This document shows positions 30,676 through 38,959 of a stretch of DNA of 64,000 nucleotides, piece by piece. Both the position numbers and the translations under genes were made by a program. This stretch comes from Chloroflexota bacterium (lineage in GTDB: Bacteria > Chloroflexota > Dehalococcoidia > Tepidiformales > Tepidiformaceae): the NCBI GenBank assembly GCA_026705605.1, contig JAPPAK010000008.1, positions 124,001-188,000 on the forward strand. Reading direction: 5' to 3'. The notes under the pieces were generated by a model. The model was not told the origin of the DNA and searched no databases. It saw nothing but the letters and a program-made list of their open reading frames with translations. Position 1 is the stretch's first letter; every line of letters begins with the position of its first letter.

Positions 30676-32310
30676 CTAGTCCAGGTAATCCTTCAGCTTG
30701 CGGCTGCGGCTCGGGTGCCGCAACTTCCGCAGCGCCTTCGCCTCGATCTGGCGAATGCGCTCGCGCGTCACGCTGAACTCGCGCCCGACCTCCTCCAGCG
30801 TCCGGCTGCGCCCGTCCTCCAGCCCGAAACGGAGCTGGAGCACGCGGCGCTCGCGGCTCGTTAGCGTTGCGAGCACGTCCTCGACCTGCTCGCGCAAGAG
30901 CTGCTGGCTGGCGGCGTCGGCGGGCGCCAGCGCGCGCTCGTCCTGGATGAAGTCGCCCAGATGGCTGTCCTCTTCCTCGCCAATCGGCGTCTCCAGCGAA
31001 ACCGGCTCCTGCGAGACCTTCTGGATCTCGCGGATGCGCTCCGGCGAGAACTGGTGCGCGGAGTCCTGCTTCGAGCTCTCGACCATGCCGCGCGCGATCT
31101 CCTCGCTCGTCGGCTCGCGGCCGTACTCCTGCACGAGGCGCCGGCTCACGCGCACGAGCTTGTTGATCGTCTCCACCATGTGCACCGGAATGCGGATGGT
31201 GCGCGCCTGGTCGGCAATGGCGCGGGTAATCGCCTGCCGGATCCACCACGTCGCGTAGGTCGAGAACTTGTACCCCTTGCGGTAGTCGAACTTCTCGACC
31301 GCGCGGATGAGGCCGATGTTCCCCTCCTGGATCAGGTCCAGGAGCGACATGCCCCGCCCGATGTACTTCTTCGCCACCGACACGACCAGCCGCAGGTTCG
31401 CCTCGGTCAGGCGCCGCTCGGCCTTGTCGCCGTTGTGCTTGATCGTGTCGAAGTGGTACCGCAGACGGTCCTCGAGCGACGTGATCTTCTCGATCAGCCC
31501 CTCGGCGGGCGGCAGCAGCTGGTCCTCGCCCCCGGCCTCCTCGGCCATCTGCGAGAACAGGTCGGGCGTGAGGATGTGGGTCACGATCGAGAGCGAGACG
31601 ATGGCGTGGTGCATCGTCTCCTCGTCCTTGCGCAGCCGCTTCATGCAGTACGTGCGGAAGGGGAGTTCCATCTCCCGGTCGATCAGCCCGCGGAACTGGT
31701 CGTCACCGATGACCTCGGTGTAGTTGCTGCGCATCAGCTTGATGCCCTCGAGGTCGCGCCACTTCGGTTCCTTCGGGGGCCACTCGTCTTCGCTGCCCTC
31801 AGGCGGCGTCTGGCCCGAGATCACCTTCTCGTAGCGGTCCACGTAATAGAGAGCGGCCTTGTAGATGGGCAGCAGCTCCGTGAACTGCTCGAGCAGGGTC
31901 ACGGCCACGCGCGACGCAGAGGGCGGATGCCCGAAGGCGTCCACGTACGCCTTCTCGATATCGCGCAGATGGATGCCTTCCTCCATCTGGCGGGCCAGGT
32001 GTTTCTCGTCGTCGGCCGTGAGCAGGTAGACCTTCCCGATCTCGCGCAGGTACATGCGCACGGGATCGTCGATCCCCTCGGACTCCTCGGTCAGGAGTGC
32101 GACGGTTTCTTCTTCTTCCTCCTCGCTCTCGTCGGGATCCTTTTCGTCCTTCTCTTCGTCTTCCTGGGTCGCGGTCTGGTTCCCGGAGAGCTCGTTCTCC
32201 TCGTCGCGGCGCTCATCAAAGTCGCCGCTGGAGAGGCGGCTGAGGACGCTGCCGATCATCGCATCGGCGCTGGTGGAAGAAGTCTGGTCGGTCAACGTTT
32301 CGTCGCTCAT
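30676..32310 (-). CDS. rpoD: Primary RNA polymerase sigma factor (sigma-70, RpoD)
   Basis: The 544-residue protein has an acidic N-terminal region with a long Asp/Glu run (about 48-72), region 1.2 ([18 protein letters not shown]), a non-conserved insert, and region 2 with [40 protein letters not shown] and promoter-melting aromatics. Region 3 follows, and region 4 has [11 protein letters not shown] and the helix-turn-helix [20 protein letters not shown]. It directs housekeeping transcription. ATG was chosen over an upstream frame extension because the acidic start fits the family. A good promoter lies 64 bases upstream of the ATG. Confidence 0.97.
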   Translation of the reverse strand: MSDETLTDQTSSTSADAMIGSVLSRLSSGDFDERRDEENELSGNQTATQEDEEKDEKDPDESEEEEEETVALLTEESEGIDDPVRMYLREIGKVYLLTADDEKHLARQMEEGIHLRDIEKAYVDAFGHPPSASRVAVTLLEQFTELLPIYKAALYYVDRYEKVISGQTPPEGSEDEWPPKEPKWRDLEGIKLMRSNYTEVIGDDQFRGLIDREMELPFRTYCMKRLRKDEETMHHAIVSLSIVTHILTPDLFSQMAEEAGGEDQLLPPAEGLIEKITSLEDRLRYHFDTIKHNGDKAERRLTEANLRLVVSVAKKYIGRGMSLLDLIQEGNIGLIRAVEKFDYRKGYKFSTYATWWIRQAITRAIADQARTIRIPVHMVETINKLVRVSRRLVQEYGREPTSEEIARGMVESSKQDSAHQFSPERIREIQKVSQEPVSLETPIGEEEDSHLGDFIQDERALAPADAASQQLLREQVEDVLATLTSRERRVLQLRFGLEDGRSRTLEEVGREFSVTRERIRQIEAKALRKLRHPSRSRKLKDYLD

Positions 32311-32373
32311 GCGGCTGACAGGTACCCCCGGTACAGGAATTGGGATGGCGCAGAGACACACTGCACCAATCTG

Positions 32374-32402
32374 AGTATAGCACAAATGAGCGGCGATCTG
32401 AA
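32374..32402 (-). promoter_or_regulatory. rpoD promoter
   Basis: On the minus strand TTCAGA, a 17-base spacer and TATACT form a clear sigma-70 promoter; TATACT matches five of six consensus bases. It would give rpoD a leader of about 57 bases. Confidence 0.65.
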
Positions 32403-32434
32403 CCCCAAACGGACCTCAAGACTGCGTTTGAGGG
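32403..32434 (-). terminator. Terminator-like hairpin between rhodanese gene and rpoD
   Basis: CCCCAAACG and CGTTTG-A-GGG pair over nine bases with one bulge around a 13-base loop, just after the rhodanese stop and before the rpoD -35. There is no T-run beyond two bases. Confidence 0.35.
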
Positions 32435-32440
32435 GTGTGA

Positions 32441-32794
32441 CTAGTCCCCTGTCGGGAACCCCGCCTCCGCCCAGGCGTCCGTACCGCCCTCGACGTTGAA
32501 CAGTTCCAGCCCTTCGAGGCCTGCCGCCGTCGCGTACTCGGCTGCGAGGGCGCTGCGGCCGCCCATCTTGCAGATGAACAGCACTTCCTTCTTGTCGCCC
32601 GCGAACTCGCGGATCTGGTCCAGCTCGGTCATCACCGTGTTCACCGGAATCAGGCGCACGCCCTTCGCGTGCACCTCGACGTACTCGTGCGGGTCCCGCA
32701 CGTCGACCATCACGGCATCGCCGCTGTCGAGCTTCTCCTTCGCCTCTTCGATCGAAAGCCTCGTGAACGGCTCGCGTGGATCCTTGGTAGCCAC
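32441..32794 (-). CDS. Rhodanese-domain sulfurtransferase
   Basis: The 117-residue single-domain rhodanese has VMVDVRDPHEYVEVHAKG and the active-site loop FICKMGGRSA with nucleophile Cys75, ending NVEGGTDAWAEAGFPTG. It would carry persulfide sulfur in the cytoplasm. The loop has the six-residue length of sulfur-carrying rather than phosphatase-type members. GTG with GAGAGG upstream is used as start. It is followed by rpoD on the same strand, separated by a hairpin and a promoter. Confidence 0.93.
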   Translation of the reverse strand: MATKDPREPFTRLSIEEAKEKLDSGDAVMVDVRDPHEYVEVHAKGVRLIPVNTVMTELDQIREFAGDKKEVLFICKMGGRSALAAEYATAAGLEGLELFNVEGGTDAWAEAGFPTGD

Positions 32795-32883
32795 AGGAAC
32801 TGCCTCTCGTGTGCGTTGTGAGGGAAGCCTAGCACGCACGGGCCGTCTGGCGAGGGTCCACGGGTTTGTGCCACGCTGCCCCA

Positions 32884-33732
32884 ATGAGTGACCCCCTCCG
32901 CCCCGATCCCACCGCCGCCCTCGCCGCCTGGGCCGATCGCGTCCGCCTCAACCGCGAGCAGGTCGAGCGCCGTCGCAGCGCCATGCCTCAGCGGGACGAC
33001 TACTACGCCCCCATCGCCGCCATGTTTCGCGCCGATCCCCACCGCGAAGGCGACTCCACCCTGGACGCCCTCCGCGCCCTCGTGCGCCCCGAGGACACTG
33101 TCGTCGATATCGGCGCCGGGGGCGGGCGCTACGCGCTGCCTCTCGCCCTCCACTGCCGCGAGGTCATCGCCATCGAGCCTTCCGAGGGGATGCGCCAGGT
33201 GCTCACCGAGGGCATGGCCGAGCACGGCATCGACAACGTTCGCGTCGTCGATAGCCGTTGGCCCTCCGACGAGCCCCCGCAGGCCGACGTTGCCCTCATC
33301 TCGCACGTCGGTTACGACATCGAGGATTTCGGGCCGTTCCTCGATGCCATGGAGGTGGCTGCCAACCGCCTCTGCATCGCCGTCATGCTGAGCGAGCCGC
33401 CCCCGTCCCGAGCCAACCCCTTCTGGGAGGCCGTCCACCGGGAGCCACGCGTTCCGCTCCCCGCCCTGCCCGAGTTCCTTGCCCTCCAGCTCGGCCGCGG
33501 ACGGCTCTGCGAGGTCTCCTTCGTCGAGTACGACGCCATCGGCTTCGGCGACGAGGAAGGCATCCTCACCTTCCTTCGCCAGCAGCTGTGGATTCCCGAG
33601 GGCGGTACAGAGGAGGCCAAGCTCCGCGCCATCCTCCCGGACTACGTGGACATCGAAGGCGATCGTGCCGAGTTCAGGCGCGACTCGGGGAAGCTCGGGA
33701 TCGTCCGCTGGGAGCCGCCCGGCGCGAACTAG
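32884..33732 (+). CDS. Class I SAM-dependent methyltransferase
   Basis: The 282-residue protein has the SAM-binding motif I TVVDIGAGGGRYALPLA, the acidic VIAIEPSEGM that holds the ribose, and VALISHVGYDIEDF as motif IV. Substrate is unknown. The ATG at MSDPLRPDP is used; a short upstream extension in frame is less likely. It is convergent with fbiC and shares a CTAG stop with it. Confidence 0.85.
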   Translation: MSDPLRPDPTAALAAWADRVRLNREQVERRRSAMPQRDDYYAPIAAMFRADPHREGDSTLDALRALVRPEDTVVDIGAGGGRYALPLALHCREVIAIEPSEGMRQVLTEGMAEHGIDNVRVVDSRWPSDEPPQADVALISHVGYDIEDFGPFLDAMEVAANRLCIAVMLSEPPPSRANPFWEAVHREPRVPLPALPEFLALQLGRGRLCEVSFVEYDAIGFGDEEGILTFLRQQLWIPEGGTEEAKLRAILPDYVDIEGDRAEFRRDSGKLGIVRWEPPGAN

Positions 33733-36158
33733 CGCGAGCGCGCGTACTTCTTGACCGGCGTCAGCACGATCGGCGTGAGTTCGTCCGCGCCGTAGGAGGT
33801 GCGCTGGCGCTCTTCCGGCGGCGTGCCGTACGTCGTCGTGCGCTGCCGGGGCAGCCGACCGATGCTGGTGATGAGCTCGTCCATCGCCTCGGGTGGCATC
33901 TCCTGCCCGTGGCTCGCGCCCGCCGCCCGGCTGATGCTCTCGTTCATGAGCGTCCCGCCCATGTCGTTCGCGCCAGCGAGAAGCGCCGCCTTCGACCCCT
34001 CGACCCCCATCTTCACCCACGACACCTGGATGTTCGGGATGAGCGGGTGCAGCGCCAGCCGCGAGACGGCGTGCATCAGGATCGCCTCGCGCCAGGTCGG
34101 GCCCTTGCGCGCCCGGCCCTTCAGGTAGATCGGCGCTTCCATGTGCACGAACGGCAGCGGCACGAACTCGCTGATGCCGCCCGTGCGCGCCTGTAGCTCA
34201 CGCAGGCGCAGCAGGTGCCGCGCCCACGAGACGGGCCCGTCGATGTGCCCGTACATGACCGTCGACGTGGTCGTAAAGCCGACCTCGTGCGCGGCTCCGA
34301 CAACCTCGAGCCACTGGTCCGTGCTGAGCTTGTCGGGACAGAGCGTGTCGCGGACCTCATCGTCGAGGATCTCGGCGGCAGTGCCGGGGAGCGTCCCCAG
34401 CCCCGAGTCCCGCAGTCGCCCCAGGAACTCCTTCACGGGGATGCCGAGCGTCTCCGCCCCCTGGTGCACCTCCAGCGGCGAGAAGGCGTGGACGTGCATG
34501 TCGGGGAGCGCTTCCTTCACCGCTTCGCAGATCTGCAGGTAGGTCTCGCCCGTGTAGTCGGGGTGAATCCCGCCCTGCATGCAGACCTCGGTCGCGCCGC
34601 GGTCCCACGCCTCCCGGGCGCGCCGAACCACCTCGTCGAGTCCGAGGTCGTACGGCTTGCCCCGCAGGTTCTCGCTCAGCTTCCCCTTCGAGAACGCGCA
34701 GAACTGGCACTTGAAGTAGCAGATGTTCGTGTAGTTGATGTTGCGGTTGACGACGTACCGGACGATGTCGCCCGAGACCTCGGCGCGGAGATCGTTGGCG
34801 GCGGCGCAGACGTAGTCGAACTCCGGCCCGCGCACCTCAAACAGCCGCGCGATCTCCCCCTCCTCCAGCTCCTCCCCCCGCTGCGCCTTCGCGACCAGCG
34901 CCGGTACGGGCGAATGCGGGGGCATCGTGGCGGGTTCTTCCCGCGGGAAGGTGTAGCCGGGCGGCGGTTCGAGCACGGCCCCGGGGGCCCACTCGCCTTC
35001 GCGCGCGAACCCGTCTGCGTCCATCGAACGCAGCACCTCCGTCGCCATCTTCTTGCTCTGCCAGCGGTCGCTGTCGCGTGCGTAGCTCGGGTAGACCGCG
35101 AGGCGCTCGGCCAGGTGGTGGCCGGCCGCTTCCGTCTGGCGTCGCAGCTCCTCGAGCTGAGGCCAGGGCGCCTCCGGGTTCACGTGGTCGATCGTGAGCG
35201 GCGAGACGCCACCCCAGTCGCTCAGGCCCGCCGCCACGAGCTTCCCGTAGGACTCCGGCATCAGGTTCGGCGGCGCCTGCACCCCGATCTCCGGCCCGAA
35301 CAGGATGCGCGCCATCGCAAGCGTCCAGAGCAGGTCGTCGAAGTCTGGTTCGGGCGCGTCCGCCATCTTCGTGTCGGGCTTGGCCCGGAAGTTCTGGATG
35401 ATCAGTTCCTGGATGTGCCCGTGCGCCTCGTGTACGTCGCGCAGGGCCAGCAGCGATTCGATCCGCTCCAGCCGCGTCTCCCCGATGCCGATGAGGATGC
35501 CCGAGGTGAACGGCACCTGGAGCTCGCCCGCGAGCCGCATCGTCTCGATGCGGGCGGCCGGGTCCTTGTCGGGGGAGCCGTAATGGACCTGCCCTTTCTG
35601 GAGCAGCCGCGGAGAGATGCTCTCTAGCATGATGCCCTGCGAAACGGAGACGTCCCGCAGCAGGGCGATGTCCTCGCGCGTCATGACGCCCGGGTTGGCG
35701 TGGGGCAGCAGCCCCGTCTCCTCCGCCACGATGCCTGCGACTTCGGCCAGGTAGGAGATGGTCGTCTCGTGGCCGAGCGCGGCCAGCTCCTCGCGCGCCA
35801 CCTTGTAGCGCATCTCGGGCTTGTCCCCGAGCGTGAAGAGCGCCTCCGTGCAGCCCGCGGCCGCCCCGGCGCGCGCGATCTCCAGCACCTCGTCGATGCT
35901 CATATAGGCGCGCTCGCCACGCTTCGGGGGCTGGGCGAAGGTGCAGTAGTGGCAGACGTCGCGGCAGAGCTTGGTCAGCGGAATGAAGATGTTGCGCGAG
36001 TACGAGATGACGTGGTTGTGGGCCTGGTCGCGGAGCGCCCCCGCCGCCGCCGTCAGGGCGGCAAGGTCCGTCTCGGAGGCAAGGGCGAGAGCCTCGTCGT
36101 GGGTGGGGCTCACGCCGGCCAGCGCTCGCGCCAGCACAGCCTCGGTCGTTTCGCGCAT
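33729..36158 (-). CDS. fbiC: FbiC: fused CofG/CofH FO synthase
   Basis: The 809-residue protein contains two radical-SAM domains that together make FO, the deazaflavin core of coenzyme F420, from tyrosine and the diaminouracil intermediate of riboflavin synthesis. The N-terminal CofG domain has C65, C69 and C72 in LCRDVCHYCTF. The C-terminal CofH domain has C480, C484 and C487 in ICYFKCQFCAFSKGK. The fused form is known from actinobacteria and Chloroflexota. GGAG lies five bases before the chosen ATG; an upstream in-frame ATG at 36182 would add eight residues. Five LLM proteins and a Ddn protein in the window are potential users. Confidence 0.96.
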   Translation of the reverse strand: MRETTEAVLARALAGVSPTHDEALALASETDLAALTAAAGALRDQAHNHVISYSRNIFIPLTKLCRDVCHYCTFAQPPKRGERAYMSIDEVLEIARAGAAAGCTEALFTLGDKPEMRYKVAREELAALGHETTISYLAEVAGIVAEETGLLPHANPGVMTREDIALLRDVSVSQGIMLESISPRLLQKGQVHYGSPDKDPAARIETMRLAGELQVPFTSGILIGIGETRLERIESLLALRDVHEAHGHIQELIIQNFRAKPDTKMADAPEPDFDDLLWTLAMARILFGPEIGVQAPPNLMPESYGKLVAAGLSDWGGVSPLTIDHVNPEAPWPQLEELRRQTEAAGHHLAERLAVYPSYARDSDRWQSKKMATEVLRSMDADGFAREGEWAPGAVLEPPPGYTFPREEPATMPPHSPVPALVAKAQRGEELEEGEIARLFEVRGPEFDYVCAAANDLRAEVSGDIVRYVVNRNINYTNICYFKCQFCAFSKGKLSENLRGKPYDLGLDEVVRRAREAWDRGATEVCMQGGIHPDYTGETYLQICEAVKEALPDMHVHAFSPLEVHQGAETLGIPVKEFLGRLRDSGLGTLPGTAAEILDDEVRDTLCPDKLSTDQWLEVVGAAHEVGFTTTSTVMYGHIDGPVSWARHLLRLRELQARTGGISEFVPLPFVHMEAPIYLKGRARKGPTWREAILMHAVSRLALHPLIPNIQVSWVKMGVEGSKAALLAGANDMGGTLMNESISRAAGASHGQEMPPEAMDELITSIGRLPRQRTTTYGTPPEERQRTSYGADELTPIVLTPVKKYARSR

Positions 36159-36194
36159 TCGCACTCCGGGGCCCGCTCTCATCGACCCGGGCCG

Positions 36195-36208
36195 GTACTC
36201 GATAGTAC
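36195..36208. promoter_or_regulatory. Inverted repeat operator between fbiC and hxlR genes
   Basis: GTACT-CGAT-AGTAC is a perfect inverted repeat with a four-base centre. On the plus strand its right arm overlaps TACAAT (36206-36211), a good -10 for the HxlR gene; on the minus strand it overlaps TACTAT (36202-36207), a possible -10 for fbiC. A regulator bound here could control both genes. Confidence 0.5.
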
Positions 36209-36248
36209 AATACGACTCGGTAGCTCGTCACAACTCACTGGAGCCCCC

Positions 36249-36671
36249 ATGACCTCCCGAAGCGTCCGCTGCCCCGTCGCCTCCACCCTCGATCTCGTGG
36301 GCGATCGCTGGACGCTCCTGATCGTCCGCGACCTGCTAAAAGGAGACCAGCGCTTTACCGACCTGCGCCGCTCCGTCGAGGGCATCACAGGCAGCGTCCT
36401 CTCCTCCCGCCTCAAGCTGCTCGAGGCCGAGGGGCTGGTCGAGCGCCACCTCTACAGCGACCACCCGCCCCGCGCGGAGTACCTCCTCACCGCCAAGGGC
36501 CACTCGCTGGGTGTCGTCGTGGGCGCGCTCGCGACCTGGGGCGAACGCCACACCGACCACGACCTCAGCATCGTCGACCACCGCTGCGGACACGGTGTCG
36601 ATGTCGTCTACCACTGCCCCACCTGCGACCGCTCCGCCCCCCGCTCGCAAATCCGGATCGTGCCCGCCTGA
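36249..36671 (+). CDS. HxlR-family (DUF24) winged-helix transcriptional regulator
   Basis: The 140-residue protein has the HxlR signature: the N-terminal redox cysteine in SVRCPVAST (Cys8), LVGDRWTLLIVRDLLKG, FTDLRRSVEGITGSVLSSRLKLLEAEGLV and YLLTAKGHSLGVVVGALATWGERH. Members sense electrophiles or quinones through that cysteine and bind short inverted repeats. An unusual C-terminal segment, RCGHGVDVVYHCPTCDR, has three more cysteines and histidines and looks like a small metal site. GGAG precedes the ATG by five bases. It is divergent from fbiC over a palindrome. Confidence 0.92.
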   Translation: MTSRSVRCPVASTLDLVGDRWTLLIVRDLLKGDQRFTDLRRSVEGITGSVLSSRLKLLEAEGLVERHLYSDHPPRAEYLLTAKGHSLGVVVGALATWGERHTDHDLSIVDHRCGHGVDVVYHCPTCDRSAPRSQIRIVPA

Positions 36672-36755
36672 GCCGTCTTCAGGTTTGCTCCCCCCCACCC
36701 CCGCCACGTATCCTCACTGTTTGGGAAAGTCCCCACCTCGATCGGGAGTGAGCGC

Positions 36756-37379
36756 GTGCACACCATCGGCCTGACTGGCGGCATCGCCAGCGGGAAATCG
36801 ACCGTCACGGAGTTTTTCCGTGAGCAGGGCGTCCCCGTTATCGACGCCGACATCCTCGGTCACCGGACCTACGAGCCCGGCACCGGCACGTTTGCCGCCG
36901 TTGTCGCCGCCTTTGGCGACGACCTCGTCGCGGAAGATGGCACCATCGACCGGCGCGTGCTCGGCGGCAAGGTCTTTGGCAAGCCCGAGATGATGACGCG
37001 CCTTACCGACATTGTCTGGCCCGGCATCCGCGCCCTCGCTTCCGAGGAGCTGTCCCAGCTCGAGGTGGCGGGTACGCGTATCGCCGTCCTTGAGGCGGCC
37101 GTCCTCCTCGAGGCCGGCTGGGAGGACATGGTCGACGAGATCTGGGTCACGACCGTCGAGGCCGACGGGGCCGTGGCCCGGCTCGCCGAGCGCAACGGCC
37201 TCGATGAGGCCGCGGCTCGCGCCCGCATCGATTCGCAGCTCTCCAACGAGGAGCGGGTCGCCGTGGCGGACGTGGTCATCGAGAACAACGGCACGCGCGA
37301 GGAGCTCGCGGACAGCATCCGCGGCGCCTGGGAGGTGCTCCGCGCGCGCACCGGCACAGAGAGGCAGACGATTGGCTGA
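36756..37379 (+). CDS. coaE: Dephospho-CoA kinase
   Basis: The 207-residue P-loop kinase has [12 protein letters not shown] (Walker A around residues 8-15), VIDADILGH for the dephospho-CoA-binding aspartates, and later [20 protein letters not shown] with the family lid residues. It catalyses the last step of CoA synthesis, needed heavily here given the many CoA-linked genes. Start is GTG with GGGAG upstream. The MoxR-type gene begins at a TTG that overlaps its stop codon. Confidence 0.95.
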   Translation: MHTIGLTGGIASGKSTVTEFFREQGVPVIDADILGHRTYEPGTGTFAAVVAAFGDDLVAEDGTIDRRVLGGKVFGKPEMMTRLTDIVWPGIRALASEELSQLEVAGTRIAVLEAAVLLEAGWEDMVDEIWVTTVEADGAVARLAERNGLDEAAARARIDSQLSNEERVAVADVVIENNGTREELADSIRGAWEVLRARTGTERQTIG

Positions 37380-38280
37380 AGCACCCACCACCACCGAAGT
37401 CATGGCCCCCGGCGGGCTCGTCCTCGCCGCCGAAGAGTTCACCGTTCGCGAAGAGCCCTACTACCTCCCCCTCGGGGACGAGATCGAGCTCTTCGAGGCC
37501 GCCTTCGAGCAGCGCATCCCCGTCCTCCTGAAGGGCCCCACCGGCTGCGGCAAGACCCGCTTCGTCGAGTACATGTCCTGGCGCCTCGGCCGGCCCATGA
37601 CGCACATCTCCCAGGGTGGAGAAGCGCCCCTCGACGACGAGGGTCCGCGCCCCTTCGTCACCGTCGCCTGCCACGAGGACCTCACCGCCAGCGATCTCGT
37701 CGGTCGCTACCTGCTTGATACCGACGGTACGCGCTGGATCGACGGCCCCCTCACTCGCGCCGTCAAGACCGGCGCCATCTGCTACCTGGACGAGGTGGTC
37801 GAGGCCCGCAAGGACACCACCGTCCTCATCCATCCGCTCACCGACTACCGCCGCCTGCTTCCCATCGAGAAGCTCGGCCAGGTTGTCGAGGCGGCGGACG
37901 GCTTCCTCCTCGTCATCTCCTACAACCCCGGCTACCAGAGTGCGCTCAAGGACCTGAAGCACTCGACCCGCCAGCGCTTCATCTCCGTCGAGTTCACCTA
38001 CCCCACACGCGAGCAGGAAGCGGAGATCATCTCGCACGAGTCGGGCGTCGACCTGGCCGTCTCCATCGAGCTCGCCAAGCTCGGCGAGAAGGTGCGCAAC
38101 CTGAAGGAGCACGGCCTGAGCGAGGGCGTCAGCACGCGCCTCCTCATCTACGCCGGCCGCCTCATCGAGCGGGGCATCGAGCCGCGCCGCGCCGCCCAGG
38201 TGGGCGTCACCTGGGCGCTCACCGACGACCTCGAGGTCCAGCGCAGCATCGAAGAGGTAGTGACATCGATCTTCGAGTGA
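37372..38280 (+). CDS. MoxR/CbbQ-type AAA+ ATPase
   Basis: The 302-residue AAA+ protein has Walker [18 protein letters not shown] (about residues 52-68), the substrate-loop region [16 protein letters not shown], Walker [15 protein letters not shown] and sensor block [11 protein letters not shown]. The sequence is of the CbbQ/NorQ type, which partners with VWA proteins to insert or activate metal cofactors in enzymes such as Rubisco or nitric oxide reductase. TTG is supported by AGAGAGG seven bases upstream; an ATG at 37402 would shorten it by ten residues. The VWA partner lies one gene downstream. Confidence 0.92.
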   Translation: MAEAPTTTEVMAPGGLVLAAEEFTVREEPYYLPLGDEIELFEAAFEQRIPVLLKGPTGCGKTRFVEYMSWRLGRPMTHISQGGEAPLDDEGPRPFVTVACHEDLTASDLVGRYLLDTDGTRWIDGPLTRAVKTGAICYLDEVVEARKDTTVLIHPLTDYRRLLPIEKLGQVVEAADGFLLVISYNPGYQSALKDLKHSTRQRFISVEFTYPTREQEAEIISHESGVDLAVSIELAKLGEKVRNLKEHGLSEGVSTRLLIYAGRLIERGIEPRRAAQVGVTWALTDDLEVQRSIEEVVTSIFE

Positions 38281-38347
38281 TCGCTACCGCTCCCCGCTCG
38301 GAGCATCCACGAAAGCGCGGGCACCGACGCGTGCGCGAGGCGGCAGC

Positions 38348-38959
38348 GTGAGGATCGGCATCGTCTCGGATGTGCACGGCAACGTCGCCGGCCTGCAGGG
38401 CGCCCTCGACCGCATGGGCCCGATCGACGAGCTCCTCTGCGCGGGCGACACCGTCTACCAGTACCGCTGGTCGAACGAGACGGTCGAGTTGCTGCGCGAT
38501 CGCGGCGCCCGCGTCGTCCTGGGCAATCACGACGAGATCATCCTTGGCCGCGACGGCGAACGCGCCCGCGCCATGGATCATGTGCGCGAGGACCTTGTCG
38601 AGTGGCTGCGCGAGCAGCCCTACTCGGTCGACGCCACGGTCGGCGGCAGGCGCTTCCTCATGGCGCACAGCTCCCCCTGGGGCGGCTGGGAGTACCACTA
38701 CCCCCACGACCCCATCTGGCGTCGCACCGAGTCGCTTGAGCACGACGTCGTCGTGACGGGCCACACCCACGTCCCCATGGCCGCGCGCTTCGGCGACACG
38801 CTCGTCATCAATCCCGGGTCCGTCGGCGAAGCCCGCCACCCCGGGAACGACTACCGTCTCTCCTGCGCCGTCTGGGACACGGCCGGCGACGAGGTTCACT
38901 TCTACGAGTACGAGGATCCGGCGCGGCCATCCCGCGTGCTCGCGGGGGGCGCCTCATGA
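38348..38959 (+). CDS. YfcE/MJ0936-type metallophosphoesterase
   Basis: The 203-residue protein has all calcineurin-like metal motifs: IVSDVHGN, CAGDTV, LGNHDE, MAHSSP and GHTHVPM, followed by INPGSVGEAR. Relatives hydrolyse phosphodiesters in vitro and their cell role is often unknown. GTG with GAGG seven bases upstream is the start. It sits between the MoxR ATPase and the VWA protein, and its stop overlaps the VWA start by ATGA, so it is built into that unit rather than a chance neighbour. Confidence 0.9.
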   Translation: MRIGIVSDVHGNVAGLQGALDRMGPIDELLCAGDTVYQYRWSNETVELLRDRGARVVLGNHDEIILGRDGERARAMDHVREDLVEWLREQPYSVDATVGGRRFLMAHSSPWGGWEYHYPHDPIWRRTESLEHDVVVTGHTHVPMAARFGDTLVINPGSVGEARHPGNDYRLSCAVWDTAGDEVHFYEYEDPARPSRVLAGGAS

